NCBI GenBank assembly: GCA_965644295.1
Contig: CBFFRP010000037.1
Span: 1 to 61,895, forward strand
From: Paraphysomonas bandaiensis
Taxonomy: Eukaryota; Chrysophyceae
DNA length: 61,895 nt
Direction: 5' to 3'
Shown piece by piece: positions 55,019-61,895 of this stretch; position 1 is the first letter of the stretch, and each line of letters begins with the position of its first letter. A program made the translations under genes and the position numbers. The notes below the pieces were generated by a model, which had not been told where the DNA came from, made no database searches, and was given only the letters and a program-made list of their open reading frames with translations.

Positions 55019-56098
55019 GATCACTGAAAAGATATGTGAAATGGTTGTTTATCGAAACAACAAAACAGAATGCTTATTTAACTTATCACAGCCAGATATA
55101 CAAGCTCCCAAGTATCTCGCAACCTTAAGCTCCCAAAAGGTAGATCAATTAACTTAGCTATGATTAGTTAGATAAAAAAGTGAGAAGACAGATTCCTAGT
55201 CTAAGACCCCCATAGTACACATGCCAAGCAAACAACCAGCACCGTTCAATAAATATGACCATACATGCAGTACACTGAATACAGTTCATGTCCCATGTCC
55301 ATTGTACCCAAAATGCGAACTGAAATAAGCCTAGAAAACGTCCTCACAGAAAACCGCCAGTTTACTGGTCCCGAAAAAACCAAAATCCCCGATTTCGGGA
55401 CCGAAAACCCCAAAACCACCGGTTTTGGAATCTTACAGTAAAATCTCCGATTTCTGAGCTACAAAGACCCCAAAACAACCAATTCCCGAGTCTTGCAAGA
55501 AATCACCAATTATAGAGTCCCAAAAAAACAGAAAACACTAGTTTTCGAGTCACTAAAAATTCGCCAGCTCATTTCATGATAAACTCAATCTCATTCCAAA
55601 CGTTAAATGCATTAACACATCATATCGATTTCGATTAACATTCCCAACGAAAGTTACACCTTCATATCTGTATCATATATCACCCATACCGTCCTCTCGC
55701 CATATGCCTAAGGCCCCTTTCCAATTTGTGCACCTTCCGGAGAAAATTGATGGAGTGTGATAACAGCAAATAGTCGTATAGCTGAGTCCAACGAGCTACT
55801 TAAATCGCTATAACACCGACACCGACTACCATATGAATATAGGTGTATACCAGTGAGTAGAAATCCATTGCTCAAAACCGAAATTGTGTGCTCGAGGGCA
55901 AGTCCTAGTACTCTTCTTCCTCACAGTTCTCTCATAATATAATAATAAACATTTACTACATTCGTTTCCTATATTAAACCAGCTACATGCCTTAAATGAA
56001 TATCATAGTTGTATTGGAGTTATATTAGTCAGTGTCATTATCATAATATTATATCATTAAACATGAGACAAGGGTGTTATAAAAGCCCACGGCTTTAC
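55019..56098. other. Non-coding; probably contains the gypsy 3' LTR
   Basis: No coding region. On the minus strand a polypurine tract (56103-56119) is followed by TGTAAAGCCGTGGGC, a plausible start of a 3' LTR that would run to lower coordinates; its other end is not defined. Degenerate direct repeats of about 60 bp (gatttcggg..., ccccaaaac..., ttttcgagtc) lie at 55365-55560. Confidence 0.4.
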
Positions 56099-56102
56099 AT
56101 TA

Positions 56103-56119
56103 CCCTTTCTCCCCCCTCC
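56103..56119 (-). other. Polypurine tract of gypsy element
   Basis: The minus strand reads GGAGGGGGGAGAAAGGG, 11 bp beyond the integrase stop codon, as expected just upstream of a 3' LTR. Confidence 0.65.
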
Positions 56120-56130
56120 GGATGCCGTAG

Positions 56131-57933
56131 CTACTCCTGAATAATTTTGGGATAAGCCGCAGCCAGCGACGCATCAACCAAAATCATGCGAGTAGGGTCA
56201 AAATCCTTCTGGGATCCCCAACAGTAAACCAAATAGTTGTCGAACGCATAGTTGGCACCGTTAAGGTTAAATTGAGCGCTAATCTTATGTCTAGAATTCT
56301 TATGATACCAATGGGTATACGTAAATTCCATGACATACGAAGCTGTTGCAAAATCTGGTAAACCCAGACTCTCGTACCACAGGTCACCGTAGAACCTGAG
56401 ATCAACATAAACAACATCTCCAACCGATACTGTTGTGATGTTCTCCTTCCTCATTGAAGAGATAAAACGCTTCGCCGTAAACGAGTCATACGCAAGATGC
56501 CGCAAGTAAGGCCTAGCCTCGCAGAAATCATAATATGCTTCACACTGAATATCCGGTGTCCATGGGATGTCCAGGATATCGCCGTCTGCATACTTCACCT
56601 TGAAAACCATCGTAGATTTGGTGCGTGAATCACCCGTATATGAAAGAATCTCCTCCACCTTAAATTGCTCATGGTCCCGCATCGCCGCTTCCATAGCTGA
56701 TTCCTTATCCCCGAAAAATGGCTCAAGATCAGAGACAGAATATTCCCGAATTCCCCCGGTAAGAAGATTACGAATTTGAACATCATTCTTGTATTGTCGT
56801 ACCACTTCGAACGGACCCTTCATTCTCGAGGATAGTTTCGGATGTGGTTTAGCACCAGCGTCGAACATAACAAAATCGCCTGGACAATACTGGTTCTGTT
56901 TGGCAGGATCCAAACCCGCTTCCGCTCGTTTCTCGACTAGAGACTTCTGGTAATCTGCTGATACCTGACGGACTAGAGCTAAGTAATCGTTCAACCTTTT
57001 CAATAGCTGATGAGACGGATCACTGTCTCTCCCTTGGGCGGCCAGAAGATTCTTATAAATGGAATCCTGGGACCCAAACGTCAGTTCGAATGCAGAATAC
57101 CCCGTCTCACTACTCTCGTGGGTATTCAGAATGAACATGATAGAAGCAAGTAACAGTTCGTCCTCCAAAACAGCATCAGCTTCAATTCTCTTATCAAAAC
57201 AAATAGCCCGGATGTGACGAACCACTTCCTTAATAATACGCTCACATCCGTTGACATGCCTGTTGGCGATACTAAAGACATGACGAAGTCCTGACAACTT
57301 AACCAGTTCTGCGAAAAGTTCTGATTTGAGATCAGGACCCATATCTGATATAATCATATCCGTGAGCCCGTATGTACACCAGCACCTCCACACTGCTGTA
57401 GCCAAATTGATAGCTGTCATTCCTCTCACCGCATATAGGTACACCAATTTCGTAAACAAATTAACCATGACCACAATATGCGTGTAACCAGATTTAGAAA
57501 CAGGTGTAATAGCAACCGCGTCAATTCCCAGTGCACTCCTTGAATGAGGCGGTTTTAAATGTCTAGTGATAGGAATCAATCGCTGCTTCAGCTCTCTCCT
57601 ATTCTTCTGACAGTTGATACATTCGTCCACGAAGTCTGCAACCACCTTGAAAGGCACGCCGTGTCCCGGAAATTGCCTACTACACAGACGTTTCCACGTC
57701 TCTTTCGCACCCCAGTGTCCTGCTTGCGCGTTGTGAACCTCTTTGATAGCCTGGTAATAATCTATCCTCTGTACCTCCGTAGGCGGCGCGATCTCTTGAA
57801 CGTCGTCCTCAAAATCGTCTTTTTCAAAGATGTTATGCAGTGTCACGAAGTTCACTTCATCTGAGTCGAAATCGTCACTTTCGTCCACAAATCCGGACAA
57901 ATACAGCAATCTTGACAAGCAATCCGCAACCAC
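56131..57933 (-). pseudogene. Gypsy integrase with GPY/F module and chromodomain
   Basis: About 600 codons. The HHCC zinc finger (HNAQAGHWGAKETWKRL...CINCQKN) is followed by an integrase core with D (LGIDAVAI), D (IISDMGPDLKSE) and E (NGCERIIKEV). A GPF module follows (MKGPFEVVRQY), then a chromodomain-like segment (FKVEEILSYTG...KVKYADGDILDIPWTPD) and a long extension of unknown function. It overlaps the upstream frame; the two belong to one polyprotein broken near 57935 (RNase H GKNN followed by VVADCLSRL in a different frame). Confidence 0.85.
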
Positions 57934-59108
57934 ATATTGTTCTTCCCTGGGATATGACGAATCAAAAAGTCAAAATCCTGCAAATAAATTCTCCATCGAA
58001 TTATCTTCGCAACTTCTGATGCCTCCATCCACACAAGGTTGTTGTGGTCCGTCTCGATTGTAAATTTCTTTCCTCTCAGATAAAACGAAAATTTCTTGAC
58101 TGAATAGAATATACCAAAACCCTCCTTCTCAATAGTACACCACTTCAAGGCTTGCTCTGACAATTTCTTGGAACAGATAGCAATAGTTTGCTGTTGAATC
58201 GGACTAGACCCAGTTCCCTCAACAGTCTGGAAAAGAATGCCTGCCACTCCATAGTCACTGGCATCTGTCCTAAGTGTCCACTCAAGATCATAATTCGGAT
58301 AAAACAAAGCACAAGACTGTTGCAAACCACTCTTATATTTTTCAAACTCTTGCCTATAATCATGCTGCCATGTCGTTTCTTCCCAATTAAAACTACTCTT
58401 AGTCATATCCGTAAGATGTTTAACCAAATCTGAGTAATTCTGAACAAATGGAGCAAAGAATACTCCCATACCCAACAAGGATCTAATCTTCTTACATCTA
58501 TTTCCATTCTCTGGAAAAGGAATATTCAATAAAGCCTCTTTCCTATCGTCCGTGAGCTCGAAACTATTGTGCCTTACCAAATAGCCAAAAAACTTGATCT
58601 CCCTAAATCCTAACCAGGTCTTTGCAAATTTCAACACAACTCCATGTTTAATGCATCTATCCAGGAAAATCTCCAGCTTCTTATACGCATCATCAAAATC
58701 ATGTGCCAATAACAGAACATTATCAAATATACACAGCGCCCATTCCAGATCTCCAAACAATTTGACTACCGCTTCTTGCAACACACTAATCCCTGGAGAC
58801 ACTCCCTCCGGAAGGAATAAAGGCTGAAATTGGCCCCACGGTGTTTGAACTGACAATTTTTCAGATGTGTTCTCATGCAACCTGATCTGATGGAACGCAT
58901 TCGTGAGGTCAATGTCCATAAATATCTTATAGCCAATAATACGATCCAACTCATGTCTTACATTAGGAACTGTATAGTGTGGACTTGGAATGTACTTGTT
59001 GATTTGCACGTAATCCCCACAAATCCTAATAAAAGGTTTCGTGGCTTTTGGCGCGATCACCAAACAAGAAGCCCATGGCGACCTACTAGAAGTCTGTGGC
59101 ATGACCAA
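57852..59108 (-). pseudogene. Gypsy reverse transcriptase-RNase H, N-terminally truncated
   Basis: About 418 codons. SSRSPWASCLVIAPK and RICGDYVQINKYI are the first RT motifs, followed by FMDIDLTNAFHQI. The polymerase box reads CIFDNVLLLAHD, with Asn where the second Asp of YxDD is usual. RNase H follows (TDASDYGVAGIL, ETDHNNLVWM) and ends at IPGKNN, where the frame is lost. No protease or Gag precedes it. Confidence 0.85.
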
Positions 59109-59115
59109 ACCTGGT

Positions 59116-59292
59116 CAACTGGTTTGACCAGGTATTTAGTGTATGTAACAGTGTGTAACTAGAGTTTATGAAGTGATTGTTTATGGTTCAGAGTGGCAAT
59201 AGATAGCTTTAAGTGTGTTATTTGACTTATTATAGTTATCATATTATAGAGAACATTATATAGTTGTATACTAGAGCTTTAAGCAGTAACAA
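59116..59292. other. Short spacer
   Basis: AT-rich sequence between the truncated gypsy element and the stop codon of the two-exon gene; nothing recognised. Confidence 0.5.
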
Positions 59293-60896
59293 CTAAATCT
59301 TACCATTACCGAATACTGCATACTTGTACAGTAACAACTCCTCCTCTGTCTCTTGTGCACGCTGAATACGATGTAAGTCCTGGCGCATGTTATGCATGGC
59401 CAGAAGGCGTGCATTGATATCAGCAAGGCCAATACTAGAGGGGGGAGGCATGAACGAGGGGGGAGGTGGTGTCGCAGCAGCAGGAGTCGTACTTGCGGAA
59501 GGATGTTGGTAAACACCAGAAGTACTTTCATTTGAAGAAGGCGACGGGACATTAACAGCAGGAGTATTCACAGGATATGAAGTTGGCAGAGGAATATTTG
59601 GTGCAGTAGTAGTAGCTTGTTGCTTGATCTGTTCCTTGGCTGCCGCCAATTGTTCTATCAGTGACTGCTTACTGATGAAATTTCCCTTTTTCTTGCTTTT
59701 CATGGTTTCCTTCACCTCTGGTTCTTCATCCGCCTCCTCCTCTTCCTCAGTGTCGACCCTTACTATGACTTCTTTTTTCAAGACTTTCTTGCTTGTCTGG
59801 ATAATATATTTATTATTAAATATACATATATTCTTATGTATATAATATGTAAGGATAATAATAATATGATATACATTATACATATATAAAATATTATATA
59901 ATAGTTTAAAATTCATGCAATACAATGTCTCACCTTTTTCGTAGTAGTAGGAGTCTTCCTTTTCTTCTTTCTGGCCATAGTAGGCTTTGCCTCTTCACTG
60001 ACGCGTGACTGGGCCATACGAGGTCGACGCTTTCGCTTGCTGACCTCAATTATTCCAGATGCAGCAGTTTGCCCGTCACTCATCGGATCAAACGTGGAAA
60101 TCCAGTTCCCTAGCTCGTCTTTATTTCTCTTATCTGGACCAACTACGCGTAATTTCTCTTTTATCCAAGCAGCCAATACCTTCTTCATATGATCAGTATC
60201 TACTTCCGTATCGTAGTCGAAATTAAAAGAATTTATCTTTGTAACACCAGTCCAAAGCTCAACACCATTCTCCTCACTCCATACCAGGATGTCATACCTG
60301 GGCTTTGAACATTTTGTTCGAAGGTATGAGAGAACTACAAACTTCTTGTCATTCTTACTTTGATGGCGCACCCAACACATTGACAAATTCAGATGCCGCA
60401 AGTTCGAATTGAAATGAGCAGCTACAGCCAAGTAGTCGACCATAAGAGGCACGACAGCCATTACTTCAGGATTTATAAACAGTCGAACTACATTCCCAGT
60501 ATCACTCGCAAATTTCTTTCTAGCATAACAGTGAGAACCATTTGAGTGAGTTATACTGAATGAAATTTCTTTTGAAAGGAAGTACTCCAAATAATCATTA
60601 GATTTATGGCCAGGCTCACCCTTGGAGTCACCCATCTCGACATTCTCTTCATTACACTCCTCCGCTATGTCATCGAGGTCCTCCTTCGTCTCCTCAGTGG
60701 GCTCATGCTCAAATAAATCCTTGTAGCCGTCTGCATTGCAAGGACCGCATATTGAATCAGATACACCCTTATCTCGATTACTGTAATGATTAGAGCACAC
60801 TGAACATGTCAATTGCCGTTCATCCAACTCAATATCGGACTGGCTACTATTGAATTCACCACTGTTGAGGTATGAGTCATCGATGTTGTCTGTCAT
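59293..60896 (-). CDS. Two-exon gene of unknown function with N-terminal Cys cluster
   Basis: Join of 59934-60896 and 59293-59796 (488 aa). A GT-AG intron of 137 nt (donor AAG|gtgaga, acceptor tatccag) keeps phase 0. Start is the first ATG (60896). Acidic N-terminus with C-X2-C...C-X2-C (CSVCSNHYSN...ICGPC), possibly a small zinc-binding module. The centre (about 90-250) contains predicted strands and helices without a recognised fold. It then has a basic, NLS-like stretch (SKRKRRPR, ARKKKRKTP), an acidic run EEEEEADEEPE, a Lys-rich SKKKG, a Pro/Ser/Thr-rich linker and a C-terminal helix. The layout suggests a nuclear protein. I do not recognise the family; a transposon-derived protein is possible given the neighbourhood. 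Confidence 0.65.
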
Positions 60897-61314
60897 GTTT
60901 AAAGTATAGAATGAATGGGATTGAAAATCATACACAACACAACAAAAATAACTTCAACTCGATTTTTTTTCAGTATTTTCCCTGCAGTTCCTCCATCGCA
61001 CTCATATTTCGAAAGATTTTTTGTTGATGTTTGAATTTGCGGTAGGAATTCCTACTTCACAGTATACATACATACATATTATACTGTATATTTCTATATG
61101 TTACAATGAAATGACATCTTCACTATTATTTAAAACCAGAGCACAGTCTACCCATCAGTTTAAAAAGAGATGGGCGGTAGAATAATATTTCTTCATTCGC
61201 TATATGTATTGCAATAGAGTGATGGAGGTGGGGTTCTTGTTACACGTGAATGTATATGCTGTCGTAAATATATATATCTATGTTGTTATGCTTGTTGTCA
61301 AAAGAGTTCAATAT
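60897..61314. other. 5' flank of two-exon gene, no other gene seen
   Basis: AT-rich upstream sequence leading into the satellite. No specific promoter element is assigned. Confidence 0.45.
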
Positions 61315-61895
61315 TCGTCCGGGCTAGAGTTGCGACGGCAATTCGCTAGTGACGTGAGACTCTTTTCCTGTTATTGATCAGCTCAATAGTCACCCGGGCT
61401 AGAGTTGCGCGCCGTCAATTCGCTAGTGTGTGTGAGAGTTTTATTAAAACTCAATAGTCACCCGGGCTAGAGTTGCACGTCATCAATTCGCTAGTGTGTG
61501 TGAGAGTTTTATTAAAACTCAATAGTCACCCGGGCTAGAGTTGTGCGCCATCAATTCGCTAGTGTGTGTGAGAGTTTTTGATCAGCTCAATAGTCACCCG
61601 GGCTAGAGTTGCGCGCCGTCAATTCGCTAGTGTGTGTGAGAGTTATTAACTCAATAGTCACCCGGGCTAGAGTTGCACGTCATCAATTCGCTAGTGTGTG
61701 TGAGAGTTTTATTAAAACTCAATATAGTCACCCGGGCTAGAGTTGTGCGCCATCAATTCGCTAGTGTGTGTGAGAGTTTTTGATCAGCTCAATAGTCACC
61801 CGGGCTAGAGTTGCGCGCCGTCAATTCGCTAGTGTGTGTGAGAGTTTTATTAAAACTCAATAGTCACCCGGGCTAGAGTTGCACGTCATCAATTC
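61315..61895. repeat. Satellite of 65-72-bp units with three-unit higher-order repeat
   Basis: About nine units containing agtcacccgggctagagttg, a variable core, then tcaattcgctagtgtgtg. After a diverged first unit (61315-61385), the core cycles gcgcgccgtc, gcacgtcatc, gtgcgccatc in fixed order for two full rounds and part of a third, giving a period of about 205 bp. The array runs off the right edge of the window. Confidence 0.92.

Larger units (their letters stand above)
56100..59115 (-). mobile_element. 5'-truncated chromodomain Ty3/gypsy element
   Basis: Order RT, RNase H, integrase, chromodomain, polypurine tract, all on the minus strand. Gag and protease are missing: the RT begins abruptly at 59108 beside an inverted repeat (acctggtcaactggtttgaccaggt). 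The RT-RNase H and integrase frames are offset by one frameshift. Confidence 0.88.

Noticed and set aside
61315-61895. CRISPR-like array of regularly spaced repeats
   Set aside because: Units are contiguous, their variable cores are repeated in cyclic order rather than unique, and the host is eukaryotic. It is a satellite.

Overview
This is eukaryotic nuclear DNA. Its protein genes are split by short GT-AG introns (about 38-219 nt), intergenic DNA is AT-rich, and retrotransposons, DNA-transposon remnants and tandem repeats take up most of the window. Host genes include a TMTC-type O-mannosyltransferase, a Rab2-type GTPase, a GAF-domain protein with a complete NKFDE motif and a PDZ-like protein. 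This repertoire suggests a protist close to animals (a unicellular holozoan such as an ichthyosporean), but that placement is inference, not demonstrated here.

Layout. 1-0.66 kb: a 146-bp tandem repeat, part of a dispersed repeat and a (TA)n tract. 1-5.7 kb: divergent TMTC (-) and PDZ-like (+) genes separated by a 163-bp hairpin. 6.2-7.0 kb: a 797-bp hAT deletion derivative with a perfect 8-bp target duplication. 8.1-10.1 kb: a Gfo/Idh/MocA (inositol-dehydrogenase-like) oxidoreductase with an unusual N-terminal extension (-). 10.5-15.45 kb: a full-length, apparently intact Ty1/copia element (-) with identical LTRs, a 5-bp target duplication and a 15-nt sequence beside the 5' LTR that is perfectly complementary to a segment of its own LTR, which is a candidate self-priming signal. 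15.5-16.3 kb: an 0.8-kb (GTAT)n tract. 16.45-17.57 kb: Rab2, six exons. 17.9-21.1 kb: a 5'-truncated LINE with a 21-bp target duplication and two related repeats sharing its 3' end. 22.3-25.4 kb: a small coiled-coil gene (-) divergent from the GAF gene (+). 26.2-30.2 kb: hAT and LINE remnants.

30.03-49.63 kb: five head-to-tail, nearly identical 3.9-kb units (3894, 3895, 3915, 3913 and 3980 bp). Each carries a predicted secretory-pathway, kinase-like gene with a C-terminal coiled coil (+), a divergent broken AT-hook/zinc/HTH gene (-), and a small hydrophobic ORF. The in-frame 21-bp heptad repeat of the kinase-like protein varies between copies (4, 4, 5, 5, 8), and copy 4 carries a 1-nt frameshift. 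The duplication breakpoint lies inside the 3' end of the flanking LINE.

49.6-59.1 kb: a nested graveyard holding a Tc1/mariner-like pseudogene, a copia element lacking RT and RNase H, and a 5'-truncated chromodomain Ty3/gypsy element. 59.3-60.9 kb: a two-exon gene of unknown function (-). 61.3-61.9 kb: a satellite of about 68-bp units with a three-unit higher-order period of about 205 bp, running off the window end.

No rRNA, tRNA or CRISPR locus was recognised. Gene models come from reading frames and splice-site phase only; no homology search or transcript data were available.
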